From Pelovirga terrestris (GTDB taxonomy: Bacteria > Desulfobacterota > Desulfuromonadia > Desulfuromonadales > Geopsychrobacteraceae), in assembly GCF_014773365.1 (NCBI RefSeq), contig NZ_JACWUN010000002.1, forward strand, positions 186,001 through 250,000: a stretch of DNA of 64,000 nucleotides, given 5' to 3'. The translations under genes were made by a program, and so were the position numbers. Under the pieces are notes generated by a model, which saw only the letters and a program-made list of their open reading frames with translations, was not told the origin of the DNA and made no database searches. Each line of letters starts with the position of its first letter. Positions within the stretch are counted from its first letter, which is position 1. Positions 24,847 to 34,905 of the stretch are shown here, in pieces.

Positions 24847-25103
24847 GGGGTTGGTGTCTTTTGTCTCTGTTTCGTCCTACCTTGTTTCAATCAAGCCCGT
24901 TGTTATATATTCTAATAATTAGCTTATTTCATGCGATTTCACCCTCATTGAGTTGGGTTTGCATGCTTGGGTTGATTGTTCTCTTGCTTTTTGTTCGCAT
25001 TCTGCTACATTTAATGAGTGATTGATTTTATCTATTCATGAAGCAGATTGTGAAAATATAGTAAACCAAATGAAAACAATAATTTAGAAAAAAAGGGGGC
25101 TAA

Positions 25104-27740
25104 ATGAAATATCTGCTTGTTCTATTCACTTTTAGTTTGCTCATGGCCTGTTCTAGCCAGACGCCTCAGGAGCTTGTTGCCGAAGGTGACCGGCTTATGG
25201 CTGAGGGTAACGTCCGCGGGGCCATTGTGCTTTATAGAAATGCCCTGGAAAAGGACGCCAATGATCTGACTGCCCGTACTGGTCTGGCTTCAGCCTACCA
25301 GGAAAGTGGCAGCCTGGACCTGGCTGAGCAGGAGTTGCAAAAAGTGTTACTGCAAAATCCCTCCTCCCATGGCATTCTACTCCAGTTAGCTGCTATTGCT
25401 ATTGATAATGGTGATCCGCAAAAGGGTTTGGCTGAAATTGAGCGTTTCCATTCAGTCCTTTCTCCCACCGCTGAATCTTTAACCCTTCAGGGGCGAGCTT
25501 ATGGCGCCTCTGGAGATCTCGTTGAAGCAGAAAATCTATTCAATCAAGCTGTTGCCCTCAATTCTTCTTATGCCCCGGCCCATCTGAATCTGGCGAAAAC
25601 CTACTTGCAGCGCAACGACATCGTGCGTGCTGAGCAGCGCTTGCGCGAAACGATTGCTCTTGATGATCGTCAGTTTGAGGCCTATTTCTTGTTAGCTCCG
25701 CTGGTAACTGCCAGGGGCGACATTGAAAACGCCCTGCAGCTTTACCTGGATCTGGTAGCGGTTGAGCCGCGTCAGCATTATGCCCTTTATATGGCCGGCA
25801 TTTTACAGCTAGATATGGGCGATTTTGCCGCTGCCGAAAAAACTGTTGCGCAGCTTGGCAGTACATTTCCAGACCGTCCTGAAGGCTCTCGGTTAAAAGG
25901 GATGTTACATTATCGTCAGGGTAACTACGATGATGCCAGGGTCGCGCTCGAGCAGTCACTACGCAGTGAGCAGCATCCGCTGACCTTTTTGTTTCTGGGC
26001 TTAAGTCATTATTCCCTGGAGCGTTATGAACTGGCTCTCAATCAGTTTCAGAATGCCCTCGATATCAGCCCCGAGTTTGAGCGCGCGCGGGTGCTGGTTG
26101 CCCTGACCTTGCTCAAGCAGGAACGCGTTGATGATGCCATTACCCAGATCCAGAGGGTTGTGCGCGACAACCCCAACAATGCCTATGCGCGAAATATTCT
26201 TGGTAGCGCTTTGCTTGCTGCCGGTCAACTTGATCGCGGCATGGCCGAACTGGAGGCGGCAACCAACCTCGATCCGACGCTGGTAGAGGCTCATCTGCAG
26301 CGTGGTGCGGTACGTTTATCGCAGGGAGAGCTTAATGCCGGCGAAGAAGATCTCATCCGGGCTTTGCATATGTCTCCGGAATTGCTTAATAGCCGACTGA
26401 TGCTGGTGACCCACTATCTGCGTCAGAAAAATTATCCGGCGGCCATTGATACCCTCAATGAAGGGATGAACGACACGCCGCAGGATGCGTTGCTCAATAA
26501 TTATCTGGCCGCAGCTTATTTCTCCCAGAATCGTCCGCAGCAGGCCATCGCCGCACTGCAGGCTGCCATAGCCGCCAACCCCGAGTACCTGACTCCTTAC
26601 TTTAATCTGGCCTCTTACTATGCATCGCAATCCGATTATGATCAGGCCCTGCAGCAGTTTCTACAAGTCATCGAGCGTGATGGAAGCAATTTAAGAGCCT
26701 TGCTGGGCAGCGCCGCCATCTACAATGTGCAAGGTCGCAATGACGATCTTGAAGCCGCTTATCGCCGGGTTGAAGCGACAGGAACTGAGCAGGGTTTCGT
26801 CGCCACCGCTCAATATCGCCTGCGTCAGCGTGACCAGCTGGCGGCTCTGACGGTGGTTGATCGTGGCTTGCAGCTCCATGGCAACTCTGCCCCTTTAATG
26901 GAAATCAAGGGTGCGTTACATCAACAGCAAGGAGAACTCGGCGCTGCTGAAGCAGCCTTTGCCGGTCTGGCATCCGTCGCCCCGGAGCGTGGTAATACCC
27001 TGTTGTGGCGCCATTACATGAGTAATAACCAGCGCGATAAAGCCGTTGAGCTGGTCGATGATCTGCTCCGTTCGCAATCCGGGCAGGAATATCCCTATCT
27101 GCTGGCGGCCTCCCTGCATCTGGCGTCAGGGGATACCGATACCGCCACCAATCTGCTTCAACAGGGAATCAGCAGGCTGCAGCGACCTTCACGTCTGCAG
27201 TTGCAGCTGGCCACCATTTTCGAACAATTGCAGCAGGTACAGCGGGCAGAGCAGCTGTATCAACGCATTCTCAGCTCCGATCCGACCTTTGCTCCGGTAC
27301 ACGTTGCGATGGGCACCCTGGCAGAGCGGCGTGGCAACAAGGGCGCTGCTCGTGATCATTATCAGGAGGCCCTCAGTCACGACCGCGACAATGTGATTGC
27401 CCTGAACAATCTGGCCTACATCATGGCCGACAATTTCGGTGAGGATCGACAGGCCCTCGATTACGCCATGCGCGCATACCAGTTGCGTCCCAATGACCCG
27501 CGCATCATGGATACCCTCGGGTACATCCTGGTCAAAAATGACCGCGCACAGGATGCACTCAACCTGTTGCAACAAGCCCATCTGTTGCTCCCGGATATCC
27601 CGGTGGTGGCTATTCACCTTGCTCAGGCCAAAATGGCTCTGGGCGATCAAGAGGAGGCCCGCTCCTTGCTGGAACAAGTCCGCGACAATGCATCAGCAGA
27701 GGATGCGGCAACCGCTAGAAGAATATTGAATCAACTCTAA
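25104..27740 (+). CDS. prsT: XrtA/PEP-CTERM system TPR lipoprotein PrsT
   Basis: An 878-residue lipoprotein (lipobox LLMAC) made of TPR repeats from about residue 20 to the end, with repeating patterns such as GAIVLYRNALEKDANDLTAR, APAHLNLAKTYLQRNDIVRA and ALNNLAYIMADNFGEDRQAL. This size and position at the head of an exopolysaccharide cluster match PrsT, a periplasmic scaffold thought to help assemble the export machinery. Four bases separate it from the glycosyltransferase gene, so it starts a long operon. A ribosome site AAGGGGG precedes it. Confidence 0.9.
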   Translation: MKYLLVLFTFSLLMACSSQTPQELVAEGDRLMAEGNVRGAIVLYRNALEKDANDLTARTGLASAYQESGSLDLAEQELQKVLLQNPSSHGILLQLAAIAIDNGDPQKGLAEIERFHSVLSPTAESLTLQGRAYGASGDLVEAENLFNQAVALNSSYAPAHLNLAKTYLQRNDIVRAEQRLRETIALDDRQFEAYFLLAPLVTARGDIENALQLYLDLVAVEPRQHYALYMAGILQLDMGDFAAAEKTVAQLGSTFPDRPEGSRLKGMLHYRQGNYDDARVALEQSLRSEQHPLTFLFLGLSHYSLERYELALNQFQNALDISPEFERARVLVALTLLKQERVDDAITQIQRVVRDNPNNAYARNILGSALLAAGQLDRGMAELEAATNLDPTLVEAHLQRGAVRLSQGELNAGEEDLIRALHMSPELLNSRLMLVTHYLRQKNYPAAIDTLNEGMNDTPQDALLNNYLAAAYFSQNRPQQAIAALQAAIAANPEYLTPYFNLASYYASQSDYDQALQQFLQVIERDGSNLRALLGSAAIYNVQGRNDDLEAAYRRVEATGTEQGFVATAQYRLRQRDQLAALTVVDRGLQLHGNSAPLMEIKGALHQQQGELGAAEAAFAGLASVAPERGNTLLWRHYMSNNQRDKAVELVDDLLRSQSGQEYPYLLAASLHLASGDTDTATNLLQQGISRLQRPSRLQLQLATIFEQLQQVQRAEQLYQRILSSDPTFAPVHVAMGTLAERRGNKGAARDHYQEALSHDRDNVIALNNLAYIMADNFGEDRQALDYAMRAYQLRPNDPRIMDTLGYILVKNDRAQDALNLLQQAHLLLPDIPVVAIHLAQAKMALGDQEEARSLLEQVRDNASAEDAATARRILNQL

Positions 27741-27743
27741 GGG

Positions 27744-29114
27744 GTGCAGCGCATGATCAGACCATCGTTTCTGCTGCAGCTCAGTGATACCTTTCTGGCT
27801 GTGGTCTGCCTGATGCTGGCGCATTATCTGCGTTATGGTCGATTGAGTAGCGAGACCCTGATATTTGAGGGTGGAATATTTAAGCTGGCCTCTTACGTGG
27901 TTGTTGTTATTACCATTTCCTATCTGTTTAACCTCTATGAGTTTCAACAGTTTAACGAGCTGTGGAGGGTTGCTGCCAAGATTGTTTTTGCCCTGACCGT
28001 CTCTCTTCTTGCTCTGTCAGCGTTGTTTTATATCCTTCCCGGCCTCGGTTTCTGGCGCGGCGTTTTACTGATCAGTTTACTGCTGTTTGGTTTTTGCCAA
28101 ATACTGGTGCGCTGGTTGATCCGAAAATTCTCGCGGGTGTCTTTTTTTGCTAACCGGGTATTAATCGTTGGTGCCGGCTCCCTGGCCAAAAAAATTTCCG
28201 AGATTGTGCCGTCCGATCACAACATGCACAGCTATACCCGTTTTGTTGCCTGTACTGATAAGGTTCCCGTTGTTGACCCGGACCTGATTGTCGGCCATAT
28301 CAATGACATTGACCAGATAATCCTTGATTATCGTCCGCAAAAAATGGTCATCGCCCTGACCGAACGGCGCGGAAACCTGCCGCTTAAGGAGATCATGCAC
28401 AGTAAATTGCGTGGCGTCGAAGTGTACGATGCTGCCGCTTACTATGAGCATGTCAGCGGCTGTCTGATGATCGAAGAAATGCATCCGAGTTCTTTTATCT
28501 TCAATCAGCGCTTTCGCATGACTCCATTTATGCGCAGTTATAAACGCTTATTTGACGTTGCCTTGTCGGGAACAGGTTTGCTGATAACCGCTCCTTTTTT
28601 TCCTTTTATTGCCCTGGCAATCATCATCGATTCAAAGGGCCCGATTTTTTACAAGCAATTACGTGTTGGTGAAAATGAGTATGAATTTTTCGTTTATAAA
28701 TTTCGCAGCATGAGCGACGGCGCAGAAAAAAAATCCGGCGCGGTGTGGGCCCAGAAAAATGATCCACGCGTTACCCGGGTCGGTCAATTCATGCGTAAAA
28801 CCCGTATCGATGAGATCCCCCAGCTCTACAATGTGCTTAAGGGGGATATGAGTTTCATCGGTCCGCGACCCGAACGCATGACCTTTGTCGAGCGGTTGAA
28901 AGAGTCGATCCCCTTTTATTCAACCCGACACTTCGTCAAGCCGGGGGTGACCGGCTGGGCCCAGGTACGTTACCCCTATGGCGCATCCGATGAAGATGCC
29001 CTGGAAAAACTGCGTTATGATCTTTATTACATCAAGAATTATTCTATTGCGCTCGACTTCAAGATTATTCTTGATACCATTCGTGTTGTTACTTCAGGTT
29101 TTGGCGGGAGATAA
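27744..29114 (+). CDS. XrtA-system undecaprenyl-phosphate sugar transferase
   Basis: The initiating glycosyltransferase of exopolysaccharide synthesis: it moves a sugar-phosphate from a nucleotide sugar to undecaprenyl phosphate. The 456-residue protein has four N-terminal transmembrane helices, a Rossmann-like middle (VLIVGAGSLAKKISEIV), and a C-terminal bacterial sugar transferase domain (YKRLFDVALSGTGLLITAPF, KFRSMSDGAEKKSGAVWAQK, RKTRIDEIPQLYNVLKGDMS, FIGPRPERM, YYIKNYSIALDFKIILDT). It corresponds to the PEP-CTERM-associated transferase type. It is followed by the export protein gene after 3 bases. Confidence 0.92.
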   Translation: MQRMIRPSFLLQLSDTFLAVVCLMLAHYLRYGRLSSETLIFEGGIFKLASYVVVVITISYLFNLYEFQQFNELWRVAAKIVFALTVSLLALSALFYILPGLGFWRGVLLISLLLFGFCQILVRWLIRKFSRVSFFANRVLIVGAGSLAKKISEIVPSDHNMHSYTRFVACTDKVPVVDPDLIVGHINDIDQIILDYRPQKMVIALTERRGNLPLKEIMHSKLRGVEVYDAAAYYEHVSGCLMIEEMHPSSFIFNQRFRMTPFMRSYKRLFDVALSGTGLLITAPFFPFIALAIIIDSKGPIFYKQLRVGENEYEFFVYKFRSMSDGAEKKSGAVWAQKNDPRVTRVGQFMRKTRIDEIPQLYNVLKGDMSFIGPRPERMTFVERLKESIPFYSTRHFVKPGVTGWAQVRYPYGASDEDALEKLRYDLYYIKNYSIALDFKIILDTIRVVTSGFGGR

Positions 29115-29117
29115 AAA

Positions 29118-29909
29118 ATGAAAATTTTTGGATTTACATGGGTTTTTGTTCTGGTTGTATTGATGACAACCGCAGCTGCAGAAGACTATCGCATCGGCAG
29201 CGGTGATGTGCTGGAGGTTTCGGTCTGGGGCGTCCCTGAGATGAGTCGTACGGTGACCGTACGTCCGGACGGAAAAATTACCTTGCCGGCGGTGGGGGAT
29301 GTGGTGGCCGACGGTATCGCGCCGATGGTGTTGAGCCGCCATATCGCGAAAGTTATTGAAGGCTACGTGAAACAGCCGGTGGTGACTGTTTCGGTACAGC
29401 AGATTCGCAACAACCGGGTGTATGTCATTGGTGGCAGCGTTTCACGGGTGGTTGATATGACCAATCAGATGACCCTGCTCAAGCTGCTCAGTGAACTCGG
29501 CGATTTCAGCCGTGCCGATTTGCGCCGCGCTTACCTGTCGCGTAACAATGAAAAGATCAATGCTGATTTTTTCGCGCTTTATTTCCGTGGTGATTTGAGT
29601 CAGGACGTCGCGATCCAGGCCGAAGACATCATCTATATCCCGAGCAACATGACCAATATTGTCTATGTGCTTGGCGCGGTTAACAATCCCCAGCCGATTC
29701 AGTATGTTGAGGGGATGCGGGCGCTGGATGCCGTCCTTGGTGCCGGCGGTTTTTCCGATTTTGCCCGTGAAAACTCGGTATCGATTATTCGCGAAGGGGG
29801 GGAGCGGATCAATATCGATCTGCGTAAAGTGCGCCGAGGTCGTGATATTGAAGAAAATGTTCAGTTACGTCCCGGCGACTATCTCATCGTTGATGAAAGT
29901 CTCTTTTAA
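29118..29909 (+). CDS. XrtA-system polysaccharide export protein (Wza-like)
   Basis: A 263-residue exported protein with signal peptide MKIFGFTWVFVLVVLMTTAA. It carries the polysaccharide export domain (DYRIGSGDVLEVSVWGVPEM, RPDGKITLPAVGDVVADG, VVTVSVQQIRNN) and two SLBB domains (VYVIGGSVSRVVDM; VYVLGAVNNPQPIQYVEGMR). There is no lipobox cysteine, unlike Wza, so outer-membrane attachment must be by another route, which is usual for this subgroup. It works with the downstream chain-length protein and beta-barrel. Confidence 0.9.
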   Translation: MKIFGFTWVFVLVVLMTTAAAEDYRIGSGDVLEVSVWGVPEMSRTVTVRPDGKITLPAVGDVVADGIAPMVLSRHIAKVIEGYVKQPVVTVSVQQIRNNRVYVIGGSVSRVVDMTNQMTLLKLLSELGDFSRADLRRAYLSRNNEKINADFFALYFRGDLSQDVAIQAEDIIYIPSNMTNIVYVLGAVNNPQPIQYVEGMRALDAVLGAGGFSDFARENSVSIIREGGERINIDLRKVRRGRDIEENVQLRPGDYLIVDESLF

Positions 29910-29924
29910 AGGTTAGTAAAACGA

Positions 29925-31463
29925 ATGAAAGACACCCTTAAGCAAATATTTAGTTTTCTGCAGGCCCTCTATCGCTATAAGTATCTGTTTGTTGCCGTAA
30001 CACTGCTGGTGATGACGGCTATCGGTATCTACAGCCTTACCCTGCCCAAGATTTATCGCGCTGATACCACGGTTTTTATCGAAAGTAATGTGATTGACGA
30101 ATTGGTGCGCGGTATCGCCATCACCCCAAGCATGGAAGATCGGGTGCGGGTGCTACAGGCCGCCATGCTCAGCCGCGACATGATCATCAAGACCCTGGTT
30201 GAGCTCAACTCCAACATCCTGACCCGCAGTGAAGCGGCGCAACAGGAATATATTTCAGCATTACAAAGCCGTACGCGCATCAATGTTACTCGACAGATGG
30301 ACCGCTTTACCGTCTCAATCGATGATCCCGATCCCCAGTTTGCCCACCGTTTTATCAACTCGTTGGTTGGAATCTATATCGAAGAGAGTCTGTCTTCCAC
30401 TCGCGCAGAGACCTTTGGCGCCGGCCGATTTTTACAGGAACAGCTTGATTCCTTCAAAATCCGCCTTGAAGCAGCCGAGGACCGGATCATTGAGTTCCGG
30501 AACAACCAGGGGATCTTTTTTTCCGTCGATGAGGCCGGGACCCTGGCCGCTATCCGGCAGATGATGAATCAGGTCGAAGACATTGAACTGAATCAGGACA
30601 CCCTGCGTGCCCGCCAAACGCAGTTGACCGAACAACTGAAAAATACCAGTCCCACCATCGACATGGTCAGCGAGGCAGCAGAGAGCAATCGCGTCATGGA
30701 GATGGAAAATCGTCTGAGCAATCTGTTGCTGCGCTATACGGAAAACTATCCGGAGGTGGTGCGGCTCAAGTTTGAGATTGAAGCCCTCAAACAGCGCATG
30801 GAAGATCCGGCAACCGCACAGCTGGAGCGTGGCGGCACGCGGATGACCACCACGAACCCGCTGCACCAGCAATTGCAGAGTCAACTTTATGAGGTGGAAT
30901 CGGAATTGTCATCGCTGGAGGCGCGTAAGCGCAATCTGCAGCAGAATATCCGCACTCGTGAACAAGAGTTGCAGGAAATTCCGGAAGCGCAGAAAGAGTT
31001 GGGCATCCTTATTCAGGAGCGAGATTCCTACCGCACCATTTATAATGATCTGCTCTCGCGGATGACCAAATCAGAAGTCTCGACCCAGATGGAGGTGGCA
31101 AACAAGGCTTCCACCTTCCGCGTCATCGACCCCGCCGTGCTGCCCCGGGCACCGGTTTCGCCGGACATGCTGCGCATGTTGCTGCTGGCTGTTGCCGGGG
31201 GCTTCGGTTGTGGCCTGGGGTTGGTTTTTCTGATCGAGAACATGGACAGTCGTGTCCGTGATGTCGGTCTGCTTAATGATCTCGGTGTCGAGGTGCTGGC
31301 CGTTGTCCCGAATATTTCTGATCCGGCAGTCCTCAAACGGCGCTTTTACAGAGATGTCGTACTTGTTGGCGCCTCCGGTATCTATCTTATTGCCTTTATC
31401 GGAGTGTTTATCTTCTCCGATCAGATCATCCCCCTGGTGACCTCCTTGATGACAGGTTATTAA
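29925..31463 (+). CDS. XrtA-system chain-length determinant protein (Wzz/PCP)
   Basis: A 512-residue inner-membrane polysaccharide co-polymerase. Transmembrane helices lie near residues 17-38 and 485-505, flanking a large periplasmic part with coiled coils (FKIRLEAAEDRIIEFRNNQG; RNLQQNIRTREQELQEIPEA) and the GNVR-like segment with RDSYRTIYNDLLSRMTKSEV. The proline-rich region before the last helix (VIDPAVLPRAPVSPDMLRML) is typical. The ATP-hydrolysing kinase part is on a separate gene directly downstream, as in Gram-positive and XrtA systems. Confidence 0.9.
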   Translation: MKDTLKQIFSFLQALYRYKYLFVAVTLLVMTAIGIYSLTLPKIYRADTTVFIESNVIDELVRGIAITPSMEDRVRVLQAAMLSRDMIIKTLVELNSNILTRSEAAQQEYISALQSRTRINVTRQMDRFTVSIDDPDPQFAHRFINSLVGIYIEESLSSTRAETFGAGRFLQEQLDSFKIRLEAAEDRIIEFRNNQGIFFSVDEAGTLAAIRQMMNQVEDIELNQDTLRARQTQLTEQLKNTSPTIDMVSEAAESNRVMEMENRLSNLLLRYTENYPEVVRLKFEIEALKQRMEDPATAQLERGGTRMTTTNPLHQQLQSQLYEVESELSSLEARKRNLQQNIRTREQELQEIPEAQKELGILIQERDSYRTIYNDLLSRMTKSEVSTQMEVANKASTFRVIDPAVLPRAPVSPDMLRMLLLAVAGGFGCGLGLVFLIENMDSRVRDVGLLNDLGVEVLAVVPNISDPAVLKRRFYRDVVLVGASGIYLIAFIGVFIFSDQIIPLVTSLMTGY

Positions 31464-31467
31464 TAGT

Positions 31468-32289
31468 ATGAGTCGTATTGAAGAAGCGTTGAAAAAAGCC
31501 GCGCAACAGCGCAAGCAGAGTCGCGAGGAACAGGCTGATACCGTGCCCCAAACCCCAGCGCCTGCATCCCTCAAGCGAAAAGTGAGTGCCCTGCTTGATG
31601 TGGTTCCCCTGAAGATTAACCACTTGATGCTGGCCACCGCCCGTGATGAAAAAACGGCCGTAGTTGAGGAATATAACAAACTCCGTTCAACCCTGATTGC
31701 CCTGACCAGCGGTGAAAAACCCCTGAATACGTTGATGGTGACCAGTACCGTCAGCGAAGAGGGGAAGACCATGACGGCCCTGAATCTCGCCATCTCTTTG
31801 GCCAAAGAGCATGATCATACGGTCCTGCTGGTTGATGCCGATTTGCGTCGTCCATCGATTCATCGCTATCTCGACATCCAGCCGGAGGTCGGGCTGGTTC
31901 ATTGCCTGCGTGACAACCTGCCGATTGAACAAGCGCTGATCAAAACCGGCGTCGGTAAACTGGTCGTTCTGCCTGCCGGCGAGGCCATCAAGGAACCCGT
32001 GGATCTGTTGTCCTCAGGCCGGATGAAAGCAATTGTCAAGGAACTCAAGCAGCGCTATCCAGACCGTTATGTGATTTTTGATACCCCCCCGGCCTTGCCT
32101 TTTGCTGATGCCGGAGTGCTGGCGGGGTTGGTCGATACCACCTTGTTTGTCGTCCGCGAAGGCAAGGCCAAGCTGGAAGATATTGTCGAAACCCTCGAAG
32201 AATTCAAGCGTCATCATCTGCTCGGGGTGGTCTTTAACGATGCTCACAGCTTTGTCAATCGACAGAGTTATTACTATGGTAACTATTAA
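31468..32289 (+). CDS. XrtA-associated tyrosine autokinase (CpsD/Wzc-kinase type)
   Basis: A 273-residue cytoplasmic BY-kinase. Walker A is TSTVSEEGKTMTALNLA, Walker A' is VLLVDADLRRP and Walker B is YVIFDTPPALPFADA. The C-terminus SYYYGNY is the tyrosine cluster that becomes autophosphorylated. In these systems the kinase partners with the chain-length protein (preceding gene) to control polymer length. The start lies 5 bases after the preceding stop; some of the alternative frame of the next gene overlaps its end but is not used. Confidence 0.92.
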   Translation: MSRIEEALKKAAQQRKQSREEQADTVPQTPAPASLKRKVSALLDVVPLKINHLMLATARDEKTAVVEEYNKLRSTLIALTSGEKPLNTLMVTSTVSEEGKTMTALNLAISLAKEHDHTVLLVDADLRRPSIHRYLDIQPEVGLVHCLRDNLPIEQALIKTGVGKLVVLPAGEAIKEPVDLLSSGRMKAIVKELKQRYPDRYVIFDTPPALPFADAGVLAGLVDTTLFVVREGKAKLEDIVETLEEFKRHHLLGVVFNDAHSFVNRQSYYYGNY

Positions 32290-32311
32290 ATCATTAAGTG
32301 GGGATAACATC

Positions 32312-33559
32312 ATGAAAACATTGAGATTTCTTGCTTGTTTGCTGGTAGCGGCGGTAAGCTTGATGATCACCCCGGTTGCCTGGTCAGCGATTGACATCAC
32401 CCCACGTTTCAGCCTGGCGCAGGAATACAATGACAATATTTTTCTGCGTGAATCCAACCGTGAAAGTGACTGGATCACTACAATAGAACCGGGATTATCT
32501 CTTGGCTACAACCAGCGCTCCATCGATCTCGCCCTTGATTATTCCCTGCGCTATCGGTTGTACCAAAACAATACCTCAGAAGATCAGGATCAATTTCGCG
32601 ACGTCCAGCGCGGATCTGCCAACCTGTTGTTGTTCCGTGGTCGACCCTTTACCTTGCGCACCACCGGCACCATCAGTCGGGAAACCTTGAATGAGCGTGA
32701 TCGCGATCTCGAATACAATGATACGGTCGATCGTTCAACCGTTTATCGGTTATCAGTCACCCCTGAGTATCGCTTGCGTCTGGGGCCCACCACCTCAGCG
32801 ATCTTCGGTTACAGCTTTAATCTGGTCGATTACGCGGATCGCAGGGGAGATGATTACATCGAGCATCAGGGGCGGGTCACCCTTAATCGCAACCTGACTG
32901 CCAACCTCGATATCTGGGCCCGCTACCAGTACACTGTGCATGACAATGATGACGACCTGGAGGACTATGATCGTCATGCCGCTACTGTCGGTGGGGATTA
33001 TCGGCTCGGAGCACGTACGACCCTGTCTGCAACGGTTGGTCGCACCTGGATCGAATATGACCTTGGTGATGAAACCGACAGCAGCATCTGGTCAATGGAT
33101 CTTAGCTATCGGCTCAGTGAAGCCATCCAGGCAACCCTGGCCTACAGTCAGGATTTTACCATGACTGCTATTGACGGTTTGTCTCGAACCCGCGAGGGTA
33201 GCTTTACCCTGGTTTATACGCCGCCGAAGGTCAGTGCGCGCACCCAGTTGTTCTGGCGCGAACTTGACTATCAGCGGCAGAACCGTATTGATGAATCCTA
33301 CGGGGTGCGCCTGTTGATTGACCGGCAGCTTGGACGCTCATTGACAGCCGGGATGAATGCCGGGTATGAACATTTTGATAATAAAGATTCGGCGACGGAT
33401 GAACAAATTCATCGCTACACCCTTGGCGGCACCCTCGGCTACGAATATCGACGTTTTAATCTGTCCCTTTCTTATCGTCACCGTTACAACGATTCCGATC
33501 TCAACGGTCGTGACTATCGCAACAACATTATTACCCTTCGAGGAACATTACGGTTTTAA
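32312..33559 (+). CDS. PEP-CTERM-system outer-membrane beta-barrel protein
   Basis: A 415-residue protein with signal peptide MKTLRFLACLLVAAVSLMIT and then alternating amphipathic strands rich in aromatic and charged residues (FSLAQEYNDNIFLRES, LDYSLRYRLYQN, FNLSLSYRHRYND) ending in an aromatic-terminated last strand (ITLRGTLRF). This fits the outer-membrane porin-like component of XrtA clusters, possibly the export channel. The start ATG 32312 has GGGGA upstream. The next gene begins 2 bases after its stop. Confidence 0.87.
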   Translation: MKTLRFLACLLVAAVSLMITPVAWSAIDITPRFSLAQEYNDNIFLRESNRESDWITTIEPGLSLGYNQRSIDLALDYSLRYRLYQNNTSEDQDQFRDVQRGSANLLLFRGRPFTLRTTGTISRETLNERDRDLEYNDTVDRSTVYRLSVTPEYRLRLGPTTSAIFGYSFNLVDYADRRGDDYIEHQGRVTLNRNLTANLDIWARYQYTVHDNDDDLEDYDRHAATVGGDYRLGARTTLSATVGRTWIEYDLGDETDSSIWSMDLSYRLSEAIQATLAYSQDFTMTAIDGLSRTREGSFTLVYTPPKVSARTQLFWRELDYQRQNRIDESYGVRLLIDRQLGRSLTAGMNAGYEHFDNKDSATDEQIHRYTLGGTLGYEYRRFNLSLSYRHRYNDSDLNGRDYRNNIITLRGTLRF

Positions 33560-33561
33560 TT

Positions 33562-34734
33562 ATGTATACAAAGTTTTTTGATTTAAGCGCCAAACCTTTT
33601 GACTTGCTGCCCAACCCGCAGTTTCTTTATTTAAGCAAAGGCCACCGCAAGGCCTTGAGCTATCTGCAATATGGTGTGCAGGAGCGGGCCGGCTTTTCCC
33701 TCCTCACGGGTGAAGTTGGTTCAGGGAAAACCACCATTTTAAGGGATATCATTAATAAAATCAGTGGAGAAATGTCGTTGGCCATGGTGTTTAACACCCA
33801 AGTTGATGGACATCAGTTGATCGCCCTGATTAATGATGATTTCGGGCTGAAGACTGAAGGTAAAGACAAGGTTCAACTGATCAACGAACTCAACGACTTT
33901 CTCCTTGGTGAAAATGCCGCCGGTCGCCAGGCCATCATCATTATCGACGAAGCTCAGAATTTAAGCGAAGAAGCCCTCGAAGAAATTCGGCTGCTCTCCA
34001 ATCTCGAAGCCGACAGCTTCAAACTGGTGCAGATTATTCTCGTCGGGCAACCGGAGCTTAAGCAGATCATTGCCCGTCCCTCACTGCGCCAACTCCGTCA
34101 ACGCATCAGCATCAGTTGCCATTTAAACCCTCTCAATCGCGAAGAAATCGAGGAGTATATCCTGCATCGCCTCGGCACGGTCGGTAAGCGTGACTGTGTC
34201 ACTTTTGAGGAGGGGGTTTTTGATGGCATTTTTAAATTCAGTGGCGGTATTCCAAGACTGATCAATCTGATCTGTGATTTTCTGATGCTTTCCGCCTTTG
34301 TCGAAGAAACCCGCAATGTCGATAGGGATATGGTTCAAGATGCAATCAATGAGCTTTCCTTTGAAGATACACAGCTGGACGAAACTGAAGAGCGGGGAGG
34401 GGCTGCAGCTGGAAAGAGTGTCTCGCCGGCGCGGCGGATCTTCACCGGCTCAAGCCTTGACGACCGGGTCGCGCGGATTGAAGAAAATTACGCGAAAATC
34501 AGTGCTGCCCGCGCGGAAAACGAGGCGATTATTGAACGTTTGTCGAGCCAGGGAAGTATTATAGAGTATCTGATCAATCAGCAGCAAAAGCAGTATATCA
34601 AGATTGAGGATCAACTGAAAAGGATCTCCTCCCAGGTCGAGCGCTTACGCCAGGCCGTCCTGACCGACAACCGCCGGGTCGCCGATCCGGATATCATCAA
34701 GCTCGAATCGGTTGTGTGCAAGGATAATGGGTAG
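33562..34734 (+). CDS. XrtA-associated ExeA-like AAA ATPase
   Basis: A 390-residue cytoplasmic ATPase starting MYTKFFDLSAKPFDLLPNPQ, the typical ExeA/GspA-type N-terminus. Walker A is GEVGSGKTTI and Walker B IIIIDEAQNLSEEAL; the sensor region contains LRQRISISCHLNPL. After about residue 270 follows an acidic and Ala-rich region and a predicted coiled coil (RVARIEENYAKISAARAENE). XrtA clusters regularly carry this ATPase; its partner is unclear. The last codon GGG and stop TAG belong to a heptamer array. Confidence 0.9.
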   Translation: MYTKFFDLSAKPFDLLPNPQFLYLSKGHRKALSYLQYGVQERAGFSLLTGEVGSGKTTILRDIINKISGEMSLAMVFNTQVDGHQLIALINDDFGLKTEGKDKVQLINELNDFLLGENAAGRQAIIIIDEAQNLSEEALEEIRLLSNLEADSFKLVQIILVGQPELKQIIARPSLRQLRQRISISCHLNPLNREEIEEYILHRLGTVGKRDCVTFEEGVFDGIFKFSGGIPRLINLICDFLMLSAFVEETRNVDRDMVQDAINELSFEDTQLDETEERGGAAAGKSVSPARRIFTGSSLDDRVARIEENYAKISAARAENEAIIERLSSQGSIIEYLINQQQKQYIKIEDQLKRISSQVERLRQAVLTDNRRVADPDIIKLESVVCKDNG

Positions 34735-34905
34735 TTGGGTAGTGGGTAGTGGGTAGTGGGTAGTGGGTAGTGGGTAGTTAACCCTTCATGGCGTACGCTT
34801 TACAGTTCACGGCCTTAAACAAATGACACCGCGAAGCGGTAGACATCGCTTTAGCGATGGACCAATCACGCCGCCCTGCGGCAGACAGCGCGAAGCGGTA
34901 GACAA
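34729..34905 (+). repeat. composite repeat module 1 (GGGTAGT array plus hairpin units)
   Basis: 34729-34778 is an array of GGGTAGT (about six copies) containing the ATPase stop. It is followed by degenerate heptads (TACGCTTTACAGTTCACGG) and then short hairpins ACCGCGAAGCGGT, ATCGCTTTAGCGAT, GCCGCCCTGCGGC and GCGCGAAGCGGT, mostly linked by AGAC and CAAATGAC. The last CAAATGAC supplies the start codon of the epimerase gene. Confidence 0.85.
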